Notes: a model not told the origin generated them from the letters alone. Counted from the stretch's first letter, positions 1 through 6,854 are shown. The stretch is 16,257 nt of DNA from UMGS363 sp964402055 (GCA_964402055.1 CAYOAV010000039.1:1-16257), one strand, 5' to 3'. Numbers and translations are program-made.

Positions 1-219
1 GCTTTCGGTTGCGGTTCTTCGCATAAATCTTCAAGATTTAATTGGTGGAGCAATAACAATACCAGTTAAATGATGAAAATTTTTCTTTCCAAACATGAGT
101 TCTATGTGCTGTGGATTTCTTAATTCCCCATAAATTAAAAGAAAATTCTTGTTGTTAAGTTGGCTGTCATAAATTCTCGCCGCTTTTGTAATAATAGCAA
201 GAGCTGTTTTTTTATCCAA
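1..219 (-). pseudogene. PBECR4-like nuclease N-terminus, apparently frameshifted and cut by window edge
   Basis: The open frame runs 62 codons from a TTG at 217-219 to a TGA at 31-33. The likely ribosome binding site is GGAAGG at 231-236, about 11 nt upstream. The residues MDKKTALAIITKA at the start and NFHHLTGI near residue 48 resemble my memory of the PBECR4 family (phage Barnase/EndoU/ColicinE5-D/RelE-like nucleases), whose members continue with an FY.K...R.L segment. That continuation is missing in frame, but the frame shifted by one base reads KIYAKNRNRK up to the window edge. This suggests one missing base near 30-34, or a sequencing error or programmed shift. The gene follows a structured RNA and a terminator-like hairpin and shares their promoter. 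The family call comes from motif memory only; nuclease activity is not shown, because the catalytic part would lie outside the window. Confidence 0.5.
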
Positions 220-245
220 AATATTATTTTCCTTCCAATAATTTA

Positions 246-284
246 AAAAGGGGAAACTCAGCCGTAGCTAAAATTTCCCCTTTT
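246..284 (-). terminator. Terminator-like hairpin between structured RNA and nuclease-like gene
   Basis: On the minus strand AAAAGGGGAAA (274-284) pairs perfectly with TTTCCCCTTTT (246-256) across a 17-nt loop. About five T residues run out of the 3' arm before an A-rich stretch. The T-tract is short, so read-through into the gene starting at 219 is likely. The loop contains TACGGCT, which can pair with the upstream hairpin 2. Confidence 0.6.
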
Positions 285-390
285 AGTGACTGGTTTTTAT
301 GTTGTCCGCCAACTATGCCGTCCCTCAAGTACGGCTTTACTATCGGATTTATTATCGTGCCAGCCCACGTTAGAAACTTATAATTGTTCT
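246..390 (-). ncRNA. Candidate structured RNA ahead of the PBECR4-like gene
   Basis: About 145 nt between a perfect promoter and the nuclease-like gene, with no ORF. Read on the minus strand it holds three short hairpins: CGTG/CACG (356-369), GCCGT/ACGGC (317-335) and GTTG/CAAC (301-313). A long terminator-like hairpin at 246-284 follows. The loops of hairpins 2 and 3 are G-rich (GAGGG, GCGGA). The terminator loop contains TACGGCT (260-266), fully complementary to AGCCGTA (330-336) at the 5' side of hairpin 2, so a pseudoknot or alternative fold is possible. I do not recognise it as a T-box, a known riboswitch or 6S RNA. It could be an RNA antitoxin, a cis-acting attenuator leader or an independent sRNA. 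The RNA ends are inferred from the promoter and terminator positions. Confidence 0.5.
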
Positions 391-396
391 AATTAT

Positions 397-425
397 ATTA
401 TATGCGATTTTTAGAGATTTGTCAA
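397..425 (-). promoter_or_regulatory. Perfect sigma-70/SigA promoter for the structured RNA
   Basis: The -35 TTGACA (420-425) and -10 TATAAT (397-402) both match consensus exactly, with a 17-bp spacer. The expected transcription start is near 389-391. A dyad ATAATT-5-AATTAT (380-396) begins right after the -10 box and covers the start site, so it could be an operator. Confidence 0.8.
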
Positions 426-471
426 GAATTTTAAGAAAAATCATATAACTGTCAAGCCCCTTATTGAATAT

Positions 472-501
472 CAAAAGCCTCACATTACTGCAAGGCTTTT
501 G
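472..501 (-). terminator. Hairpin after the SPFH gene, probable end of the yaaO-to-SPFH operon
   Basis: CAAAAGCCT (493-501 read on minus) pairs with AGGCTTTTG (472-480) around a 12-nt loop, about 12 nt after the SPFH stop codon. The Ts are inside the stem and the following sequence is not a clean T-tract, so this is a weak or bidirectional terminator at best. Its position after the last operon gene supports that role. Confidence 0.45.
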
Positions 502-512
502 TTCTGATGTAT

Positions 513-1403
513 TTATTCATCTGTATCATCTGTCTGCGGAGCGGTATAAACAGGAGTTGAGGTCTTGCCTGTTTCCTTTTCAATCTGTTCAAGCAGCGAT
601 GTAATGTCTATCATCATAGTACCATCGCCGTCTGCAACAGTCGGAAGCTTGCCGTCCCATTTGTCTATGTAGCTCATAAGCAGTATTTCAGGTGTTATCT
701 GCTCGGATTTCAGCCTGTAAGCCTCTGCTTCTGCCTGTGCCTCTGCAACAGTCTGTTCAGCCTCGACCTTTATTCTCTGGAGATCCTGTTCAGCCTTAAG
801 AGCGTTCTGCTGTGCAGTCTGTTTTGCCTCGATAGCCGCATTATACTCCTCAGTGAATTCAAAGGTTATGATATTGAATATCTGAATTTCAATTCCATAA
901 GAACTGATTTTTTCTTTAAGCTGTTCGCTCATAAGGTCGCTTACACTCTGACGGTTTGTAATAAGCTCTTCGGCAGTGAACCGTGCAGTTACAGCCTTAA
1001 CGCATTCCTGAACCGCAGGAATAATGATAACCGATTCATAATCCATACCGATATTCTTATAAACAGAAGCAGAATAAGAATTGATGACCTTATAGTTTAC
1101 AGCAATAGTCGAACGCACCGTCTGAAGATCCTTTGAAGCAGAGGAACAATCTACCTCTGCTTTAAGAACTCGGTTATCGATAAGAACTATCTTCTGAACA
1201 AAAGGTATCTTAAAATGAAGTCCTTCCGAAAGAACGCTGTCAGATACCTTTCCAAAGGTAGTAACAACTCCCGAATGGCCTGCCGTTACAGCAGTGAACG
1301 AGTTCAGCAAAACGATAAGCACCACAACAACGGCAATCACCGTTCCAACGATTTTCCCTGCTGATTTCCCTGTTTTGACATTTACAATATTTTCATTAGC
1401 CAT
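513..1403 (-). CDS. SPFH/prohibitin-family membrane protein
   Basis: A 296-residue SPFH (band 7/prohibitin) protein. A single hydrophobic anchor lies at about residues 17-35. The SPFH domain follows from GHSGVVTTFGKV to about residue 190, then an Ala/Glu/Gln-rich coiled coil with the usual AEAQAEAEAYRLK pattern. A C-terminal segment (TPEILLMSYIDKWDG) resembles prohibitin homologues, and an acidic tail ends the protein. Such proteins form oligomers at membrane microdomains; the precise client cannot be read from sequence. Two ATGs are possible: the one at 1403 sits 8 nt after GAGGAA and is preferred over the one at 1409, which overlaps the yaaT stop codon and is too close to the Shine-Dalgarno. 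It appears to be the last gene of the operon with yaaT. Confidence 0.85.
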   Translation of the reverse strand: MANENIVNVKTGKSAGKIVGTVIAVVVVLIVLLNSFTAVTAGHSGVVTTFGKVSDSVLSEGLHFKIPFVQKIVLIDNRVLKAEVDCSSASKDLQTVRSTIAVNYKVINSYSASVYKNIGMDYESVIIIPAVQECVKAVTARFTAEELITNRQSVSDLMSEQLKEKISSYGIEIQIFNIITFEFTEEYNAAIEAKQTAQQNALKAEQDLQRIKVEAEQTVAEAQAEAEAYRLKSEQITPEILLMSYIDKWDGKLPTVADGDGTMMIDITSLLEQIEKETGKTSTPVYTAPQTDDTDE

Positions 1404-1408
1404 TGTCA

Positions 1409-2079
1409 TTATTCCTCACTATCATCGGGAAGATCGTTTTCATCAATCTTCTTGCTGTCAACTCCAAGGCTGTAATTCTCGATATCCTCGGGGTCGTCTA
1501 TATAATAGCTGTAATCATTGACCTTGGATTTTCTGCTTGCCTTGCAGCTCTTGACCANNNNNNNNNNNNNNNNNNNNNNNNNNNNNNNNNNNNNNNNNNN
1601 NNNNNNNNNNNNNNNNNNNNNNNNNNNNNNNNNNNNNNNNNNNNNNNNNNNNNNNNNATCCTTGTGCGGAATACAGACGCAAGATCCTTGACAAGCTCAC
1701 GGAAATCAACTCTTGTTTCCGCTGTAAAATAGAAAAGTATCTTGTTGTTGTCAAAGGTACATTCAACGTCCACAAGCTTCATATCAAGCTTATGGGCGGC
1801 TATTTTTTGCTGACATATCTTAAAAGCATCCTTTTCCTTTTTTCTGTTCTGCTCAACGGTTTTAAGGTCGGCTTCTGTCGTTTTTCTTATGATATCCTTA
1901 AGCGGCTTGACGATCTGACTGTCATCGACCTGCTTGTTTGCTATCACTACCTCGCCGCATTCAACGCCTCTCGCCGTTTCGACTATTACCTTCTCTCCGA
2001 CATTAAGCTTATGCTTGCCAGGAGAAAAATAATAGACCTTACCTGCACTTTTAAAACGCACTCCGATAATTTCTGCCAT
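1409..2079 (-). CDS. yaaT: PSP1-domain protein RicT/YaaT, interrupted by an assembly gap
   Basis: The 140 residues before the gap match B. subtilis RicT (YaaT) closely: IGVRFKSAGKVYYF, VIVETARGVE, VVIANKQVDD, KLVDVECTFDNNKILFYFTA and VDFRELVKDLASVFRTR. RicT works with YlbF and YmcA, affecting RNase Y mRNA processing and sporulation/competence control, and the complex carries Fe-S clusters. The conserved cysteine-rich part should follow FRTR but falls in the 100-N gap (1558-1657). After the gap, 48 codons in a different window frame (VKSCKASRKSKVNDYSYY through LPDDSEE) lead to a TAA at 1409-1411, probably the true C-terminus. Because the frames before and after do not agree with 100 nt, the gap is a placeholder. 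The start ATG at 2079 follows AAAGGA, 12 nt after the holB stop. Confidence 0.88.
1558..1657. other. 100-N assembly gap inside yaaT
   Basis: Exactly 100 Ns, a common placeholder for a gap of unknown length. Frame agreement of yaaT across the gap needs a true length of 2 modulo 3, while 100 is 1 modulo 3. The missing PSP1 core suggests roughly 250-350 nt of lost sequence; that size is an estimate from the B. subtilis protein length. Confidence 0.95.
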
Positions 2080-2090
2080 TTTTTATCCTT

Positions 2091-3062
2091 TCAGATCAAT
2101 TCTCCGCTCAACGCTGATAACGCAAGCGGAACATATATATTTGAATTGCAATAATCAATATTCTTCCCGATTATTTCGTGAATATAAACAGCCTTTTTAA
2201 AGGACATTCTTTCCGCAAGCTTCAAAGCTCCGTCCCTGTAACAGCCGATAAATTCAGCGTTTTCTCCGTAAAGCCTTACATTGCATACATCTCTTATGAC
2301 TTTATCAAGCATTGTAAGTATATCCTTTACTCTGTCCCTGCTCTCACCTATTCTGTTAAGTGCAACGCAGATACCATATTCATCGGAATTTGCCATACAT
2401 CTGACGATATTCCTGCAAAGCTCTGCATTTTCAAGACCATTTTCTTCAAGGCTTTCAATACATTTGCCGATATTTCCGTGAAAGACCGAAACAGCATCAT
2501 CTATCTGCTCTGCCGTATATTTTCCAGCTTCCATCAAAGCCGCTTTGCATTCATCGTCAGTACATTCGGTAACTCCAAGCGTAATAACTCTTGAAAGTAC
2601 AGTCGGTAAAAAGCTGCCTTTGTTTTCAGCCGTAAAAATAAAATACGCATATTCAGGCGGCTCTTCTATGAGCTTCAAAAGGATATTCTGCGTCCTTTCC
2701 TGCAAATTATCTCCGCAATCGGGGAGCATATATACCTTTGCATCGCAGTCATTCGGCATAGTATATGCATCATCATACATTTCACGGATAGTTTCAGCTT
2801 TATAAACAAGAGTTTTTCCGCTTCTTTCCGGAGTTATCACATCGGGATGAATATCCTCGTCTATTCTCCTGCACTGGCGGCATTTTCCGCAAGGCATACC
2901 GTCCTGCATATCCTCGCACATTATTACCTTTGCGATATATTTTGCACAGGTCTTTTTTCCAACGCCTTTTTCGCCAGTCAGCAAAAAGCCGTGTGCCATT
3001 CTTCCGTTTCTGACCATCGCCGTTATCGGCTCGGTCACGCTTTTTTTACCGTAAAGCGTCAT
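2091..3062 (-). CDS. holB: DNA polymerase III delta' subunit
   Basis: A 323-residue clamp-loader subunit of the DnaX/delta' AAA+ class. Visible features: RMAHGFLLTGEKGVGKKT with the P-loop at about 30-38; four zinc-ligand cysteines C49, C58, C61 and C64 in the spacing known for delta'; a Walker-B-like region KVYMLPDCGD (109-118); LLKLIEEPP (128-136); and SRV at 157-159 where the clamp-loader SRC motif normally lies. It loads the beta sliding clamp during replication together with delta and tau/gamma. Its ATG overlaps the darA stop by 4 nt (ATGA), and yaaT follows after 11 nt. The gene order darA-holB-yaaT is the B. subtilis order apart from yaaR, which is absent. The SRC-to-SRV change is a modest deviation. 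Confidence 0.92.
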   Translation of the reverse strand: MTLYGKKSVTEPITAMVRNGRMAHGFLLTGEKGVGKKTCAKYIAKVIMCEDMQDGMPCGKCRQCRRIDEDIHPDVITPERSGKTLVYKAETIREMYDDAYTMPNDCDAKVYMLPDCGDNLQERTQNILLKLIEEPPEYAYFIFTAENKGSFLPTVLSRVITLGVTECTDDECKAALMEAGKYTAEQIDDAVSVFHGNIGKCIESLEENGLENAELCRNIVRCMANSDEYGICVALNRIGESRDRVKDILTMLDKVIRDVCNVRLYGENAEFIGCYRDGALKLAERMSFKKAVYIHEIIGKNIDYCNSNIYVPLALSALSGELI

Positions 3063-3385
3063 ACCTTTTCAAAGCGTTCGATGTCGGTGACAAAGATAGT
3101 AGCACCGCCGACAGGAACTTCAAGTGGGAAAGAGGTTGACTGCATATCAACACCGCCCATTGTCGAAGCAGGAACATACTGCTTTCTTCTTCTGGAGCAT
3201 TTTTTGATTATCTCGATTATCTCATCGACCTGACTATCCTCGGAGCATACAAGGAAGGTAGTATTTCCTGCCATAAGGAAGCCGCCTGTAGAAGCGAGCT
3301 TTGTAGCAGAAAATCCTGCCTTTGTAAGATTGGAGGAAACAGCATGGCTGTCATCATTGTTTACTATTGCATATATAAGCTTCAT
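3059..3385 (-). CDS. darA: Cyclic-di-AMP receptor DarA/PstA (YaaQ)
   Basis: A 108-residue PII-like protein, full length for the family. It carries the recognisable stretch GFSATKLASTGGFLMAGNTT, which includes positions T28, F36 and N41 that I know as c-di-AMP contact residues in PstA/DarA structures. The family forms trimers binding the second messenger cyclic di-AMP; its downstream partner is not established in most species. The ATG at 3385 is 8 nt after AAAGGA. It is translationally coupled to holB by an ATGA overlap. In B. subtilis the gene before it is tmk (thymidylate kinase), but here the preceding gene is the decarboxylase 55 nt upstream, so tmk must be elsewhere. Confidence 0.93.
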   Translation of the reverse strand: MKLIYAIVNNDDSHAVSSNLTKAGFSATKLASTGGFLMAGNTTFLVCSEDSQVDEIIEIIKKCSRRRKQYVPASTMGGVDMQSTSFPLEVPVGGATIFVTDIERFEKV

Positions 3386-3440
3386 ATCATTATTCCTTTC
3401 GTTTTTCCGCTGTATTTTTTACGGAAAAATATACCCAAGA

Positions 3441-4766
3441 TTATTTTACCACATTTACTTCCGAAATGCTATACATTTTTAAAATTTTTATTATATTTTC
3501 ATCAAAAATCTCTCCGCAGGCGGCGGCCGGCACGCATGGAGGGCATATTGTTTCCGTTTTTGCACATATTCTGCCGAGTGCGTCCTCTGTTTTCACTATT
3601 TCGCTTTCCGAAAAGAACGCTTCACGCATTCCCATTGCCTTTTTCGGCGGTTTAAGCTCAAATTGCGGCGGCATAAGACGTATTTTCGGCATTTTCATAT
3701 TAAGCAATGCCTTTTTTATACGTTCAAAATCATCTTCATCATTCTGCGGCGAAAACATCATCATAATATGCGTTTCATCAGCATATTCAGGTTCAATGTC
3801 CGCCTCTCTCAATCTGTCTGCAAGCTCCCAGCCTGTCATTCCGCATCTAAGAGCATATATTGATATTTTCAGCGGTTCGCTTTCTTCAATGGTATAAAGT
3901 CCGCCAAGCTCCTTTTTAAGCCTGTTTACCCTTTCCACAGTCCTTGCAAGCTCATCTCTGAAATCCTCCGCAAGATATTTATTGCACATATCAAGCGATT
4001 GTAAAATAAGATATGATGGACTTGAGCTTCCGAAAAGCGACATTGCTCCCTTGATTTTTTCAGCATATTTTTCCGAAGCGGTGTGAAGATACGCTCCTCC
4101 CGTAAGTACAGGCAGAGTCTTATGTGCAGAATCACAGCACATATCCGCCCCGAGAGCTATCGGGTGAATACTCTCATCAAGAAACGCAAGATAAGCTCCG
4201 TGTGCATTATCAACTATCAGCGGCTTGCCAAAGGAATGAACCTTATCCGCTATTTTTTTAATATCAGCAATCGCTCCAAGGTAATCGGGAGATGTGATAT
4301 AAACACAGGCGGCATCAGGGTTTTCATTGAGCAGCTTTTCAATACTGTCAGCATTTATCCTTCCGCTGACCGCTGAACCGTCCTTAAATTCGGGATATAT
4401 CCAGACGGGAGATAATCCAAGCAGAATACAGCTGTTATGGAACGCTTTATGTGAATTTCTCGCCGCAATCACCTTGTCACCCTGCTTAGCACATACCGCA
4501 AGCATAGCCTGAATACAAAGCGTTGAGCCACCTGCCGAATAAAATGTGCGGCTGGTATGGAAAAGCTCTGCGGCATTCCTTTCGCTCTCATCAATGATCC
4601 CGTCCGCTTCAAAAAGAACGTCCGCACCCTTTATTTCAGTAATATCATATGGAAAAACCGCAGAACCGTATCTTCCTGCGGTATTACCCTTATGACCGGG
4701 CATATGAACCCTCACGGTATTTTTTTCAGCATAGCCTTTTACAAAATCACAAACAGGTGTTGTCAT
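3441..4766 (-). CDS. Orn/Lys/Arg decarboxylase-family PLP enzyme (YaaO-like)
   Basis: A 441-residue fold-type I PLP enzyme of the Orn/Lys/Arg decarboxylase major domain family, equivalent in position to B. subtilis yaaO. Signs are VRVHMPGHKGN at 18-28, the cofactor region FYSAGGSTLCIQAM, DNAHGAYL (186-193; many relatives have DEAHG) and the Schiff-base lysine K216 in SAHKTLPVLTGG. A smaller C-terminal domain ends the protein. It would decarboxylate a basic amino acid to a polyamine or agmatine, but the substrate cannot be decided from sequence. The start ATG at 4766 follows AAAGGA and overlaps the stop of the upstream TPR-like gene by 4 nt, and darA follows after 55 nt. Confidence 0.88.
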   Translation of the reverse strand: MTTPVCDFVKGYAEKNTVRVHMPGHKGNTAGRYGSAVFPYDITEIKGADVLFEADGIIDESERNAAELFHTSRTFYSAGGSTLCIQAMLAVCAKQGDKVIAARNSHKAFHNSCILLGLSPVWIYPEFKDGSAVSGRINADSIEKLLNENPDAACVYITSPDYLGAIADIKKIADKVHSFGKPLIVDNAHGAYLAFLDESIHPIALGADMCCDSAHKTLPVLTGGAYLHTASEKYAEKIKGAMSLFGSSSPSYLILQSLDMCNKYLAEDFRDELARTVERVNRLKKELGGLYTIEESEPLKISIYALRCGMTGWELADRLREADIEPEYADETHIMMMFSPQNDEDDFERIKKALLNMKMPKIRLMPPQFELKPPKKAMGMREAFFSESEIVKTEDALGRICAKTETICPPCVPAAACGEIFDENIIKILKMYSISEVNVVK

Positions 4767-5413
4767 CTTTTTCCTTTCAAGGCACGAACCTTACCCTTAG
4801 GTGAAAGTCCGTCAAAAATCTTCCTTTTAAGCTTCTGTGCCTCCGCTTCAAGCTCTGACTTTCCCTTATATTCCGAAAAAACGGCTGAAAGCTCATTCGC
4901 ACGTTCATACATATCAAGCTTCAAAGCTGTTTTGACTATACAAAGATCAATAAACCTGCAATCACTGTCAAGAAGCTTGGCAAGAACCGTAACAGCATTT
5001 TCATAACGTCCGTTTATACATTCATGTATCGCAAGGCTTCTTTTCATCGTATCGGAGCTGTCGGAAAGAACTATCTCGTTCTTTTCCTTGTAAATATTAT
5101 CAGCGTCCTTGAATTTATCCCTGATAAAATACGCAAATATAACATTATGGAGCAGATTCGGGTAAAGCATTTTATCCAGCTTGTCAAAAATGCCGTCCTC
5201 ATCGCATTTTTTGTATAATGCACAGGCTTCTTCAAGCTTGCCTATGATTATAAGTGCGTTTATGAGATAACTTTGTCCCTTTGCGATATCCTTAGGCTTT
5301 TTCAGCAGTTCGATATCCTTTTGAAGTGCTGAAATATACTCCTCGGAAAAGCCATATTCCGCAAGCACATTCGCCGATTCAGTAAACGGAGATTTTTTTT
5401 TGAATAAACTCAT
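4763..5413 (-). CDS. TPR-like helical-repeat protein of unknown function
   Basis: A 216-residue, Lys/Glu-rich soluble protein without a signal peptide or membrane segment. Helix pairs with a TPR-like pattern are visible near residues 48-70 (YLINALIIIGKLEEACALYKKC), 86-110 and 125-149 (INGRYENAVTVLAKLL). The C-terminus is strongly basic (KGKVRALKGKR). I do not recognise a named family; a protein-protein interaction role is inferred from the repeats. The ATG at 5413 has AAGAGG 8 nt upstream. It is coupled to the decarboxylase gene by a 4-nt overlap. The MITE-like element lies immediately upstream and ends right at its ribosome binding site. Confidence 0.7.
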   Translation of the reverse strand: MSLFKKKSPFTESANVLAEYGFSEEYISALQKDIELLKKPKDIAKGQSYLINALIIIGKLEEACALYKKCDEDGIFDKLDKMLYPNLLHNVIFAYFIRDKFKDADNIYKEKNEIVLSDSSDTMKRSLAIHECINGRYENAVTVLAKLLDSDCRFIDLCIVKTALKLDMYERANELSAVFSEYKGKSELEAEAQKLKRKIFDGLSPKGKVRALKGKR

Positions 5414-5425
5414 TATCAGAACCTC

Positions 5426-5623
5426 TTAAGGCAATACCGCACAAAGATTGTGTGCGAATTGCGAAGTCAGATTTTTCGTCAGATTGTATCAAAACGACGC
5501 AGGAATACTTGCTTGTATTTAAAGCGAGTATCTCGCTTTGGAGTTTTGGTGCAAGATGACGAAAAAGATGCAAGCAAGGCGTGTGCAAAGCCGTTAGGCG
5601 GTCTTTGTGCGGTGTTGCCTTAA
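5426..5623. mobile_element. 198-bp MITE-like foldback element with TTAA ends
   Basis: The left end TTAAGGCAATACCGCACAAA... (5426-5447) and the right end (5602-5623) form 22-bp terminal inverted repeats with one mismatch (T versus C). Subterminal segments near 5470-5505 and 5543-5568 are also imperfect inverted repeats, and the centre has a perfect AAAGCGAG-TAT-CTCGCTTT hairpin (5521-5539). Nearly the whole element can therefore fold back on itself. There is no credible ORF inside. TTAA at both ends may be a 4-bp target duplication. It has no transposase, so it would depend on one elsewhere. It lies in the S41-to-TPR intergenic space, and the outer TTAA supplies the S41 stop codon. Confidence 0.85.
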
Positions 5624-6843
5624 TAACTGCCAATTGTCTGAACCACCTCAATAGCCTTGATAAGCTGTGTATCGAGCGTGAGCCTTTCCTCTGCTGTAAG
5701 CAATGCAAGCTCCACATCGGAGGGAAGTGCAACTTCAAAATCAGGCTTAACTCCCGAACCGTCAAAAGAACCGCTGTTCCTGGTTTCAAGCTCTGCAACA
5801 GTTACCTTTATTGCCGCACCTCCGGCAAGCTTCTGTGTATACTGTAACGCTCCCTTTCCTGCGGTTAATGTTCCGACAAGCTGTGCATTTGATTCATCAC
5901 GCAGTACAAGAGCAAAAAGCTCACCGCAGCAGGATGTTCCCGAATTGACTATAACAGCCATAGGCATAGAAATCTTTTCCGCTTCTGTCGTATGAACTAT
6001 ACATTCCTCACGGTCTGAATATTTCGCAGTCACGACCTCGCTGTCACCGACAATGCAGTCAATAGTATCAGCAAAAGCGGTTATCATATCGCCGTTATTT
6101 CCTCTTACATCAAAAACGAGCGATTCTGCACCGTCCTCGATCACCTGTGTAAGAGCATTTCGCAATTGTGAAGCTGTTTTATCATTAAATGTTGTAACGC
6201 TTATATATCCGACATTTTCAATAAGATAAGAGCTTATCGAGGTTATTTCTGTTTTGGTCGAAATAAGCTCCACCGAAAAGAAATCAGAAAGCCCATCATC
6301 ATTAACTCTTTTAATATGGAGCTTGACCTTAGTTCCCTCCGCACAGGAAAGAAGTCCCGAAGCCTCCTCGTAGCCGTTTTCGTATGCGATAACATCAGTG
6401 TTATTTACTGCTGTTACAATATCCCCGGCCTTTATTCCACCGCTTGAAGCAGGCGAGCCATCCTTTACGGAAACGACCTTTATATAGCCGCTTTCCTCAC
6501 GCTCCCAGTTAAAGCCCAGTCCAACTGTAACTCCAGCGTCCTTCTGCAAAGCGTCAGCATATTCCTCGGCAGTGAAATATTTAGCGTAAGGATCTCCAAG
6601 CCCTTGCACATAGCCTTTCATAATGCTGTCTGCAAGCAGCTGTTCATCAATGTCGCCGAGATAATTCGAGCGGACATATTTGTCCATTTCGGAAAGCTTA
6701 GCATAGCTCTCCTCTTTTTCGGAAACATTTTTTACAGTCGCATTAAAAACCTTCATTGAATAATTATATGTAATGATAAATGCGGCAGTAGCAACAAGGG
6801 CCATAACGCCTATCGCCGCACCAAGAGATATTTTTCTGTTCAT
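5620..6843 (-). CDS. S41-family C-terminal processing peptidase with Cys at the nucleophile position
   Basis: A 407-residue membrane-anchored protease. An N-terminal membrane segment lies at about 5-28, then the family helix region (YVRSNYLGDID...YVQGLGDPYAKYF), a PDZ domain at about 103-185 and the S41 catalytic core. Using the known 25-residue spacing between the nucleophile and lysine (Ser309/Lys334 in B. subtilis CtpB), the catalytic Lys is K330 and Gln is Q334, which puts C305 (NSGTSCCGELFA) where Ser normally is. S304 is one residue earlier. The ATG at 6843 follows AAGGAAG. It lies 11 nt downstream of the M23 peptidase gene in the ftsEX cluster, which suggests processing of wall-related proteins. 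The stop TAA overlaps the MITE end. Confidence 0.88.
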   Translation of the reverse strand: MNRKISLGAAIGVMALVATAAFIITYNYSMKVFNATVKNVSEKEESYAKLSEMDKYVRSNYLGDIDEQLLADSIMKGYVQGLGDPYAKYFTAEEYADALQKDAGVTVGLGFNWEREESGYIKVVSVKDGSPASSGGIKAGDIVTAVNNTDVIAYENGYEEASGLLSCAEGTKVKLHIKRVNDDGLSDFFSVELISTKTEITSISSYLIENVGYISVTTFNDKTASQLRNALTQVIEDGAESLVFDVRGNNGDMITAFADTIDCIVGDSEVVTAKYSDREECIVHTTEAEKISMPMAVIVNSGTSCCGELFALVLRDESNAQLVGTLTAGKGALQYTQKLAGGAAIKVTVAELETRNSGSFDGSGVKPDFEVALPSDVELALLTAEERLTLDTQLIKAIEVVQTIGSY

Positions 6844-6854
6844 TTTCGTCTTCC

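Noticed and set aside
301..369. Tandem repeats like those of classical type III antitoxin RNAs, or a CRISPR-like array
   Set aside because: The three hairpins have different stem sequences and unequal spacing; no true direct repeats are present.
246..390. Known riboswitch or T-box leader
   Set aside because: No T-box antiterminator motif and no riboswitch consensus that I recognise; the following gene is not a metabolic or tRNA-synthetase gene.
1498..2079. yaaT ending at 1498 in the frame before the N gap
   Set aside because: The post-gap residues in that frame make no sense, while another frame gives a plausible acidic YaaT tail ending right at the next gene's start.
5379..5798. Minus-strand frame of 139 codons across the MITE
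   Set aside because: It runs out of frame through the S41 3' end and the whole repeat and into the TPR gene start. Translations of such repeats give spurious proteins; no ribosome binding site or family match.
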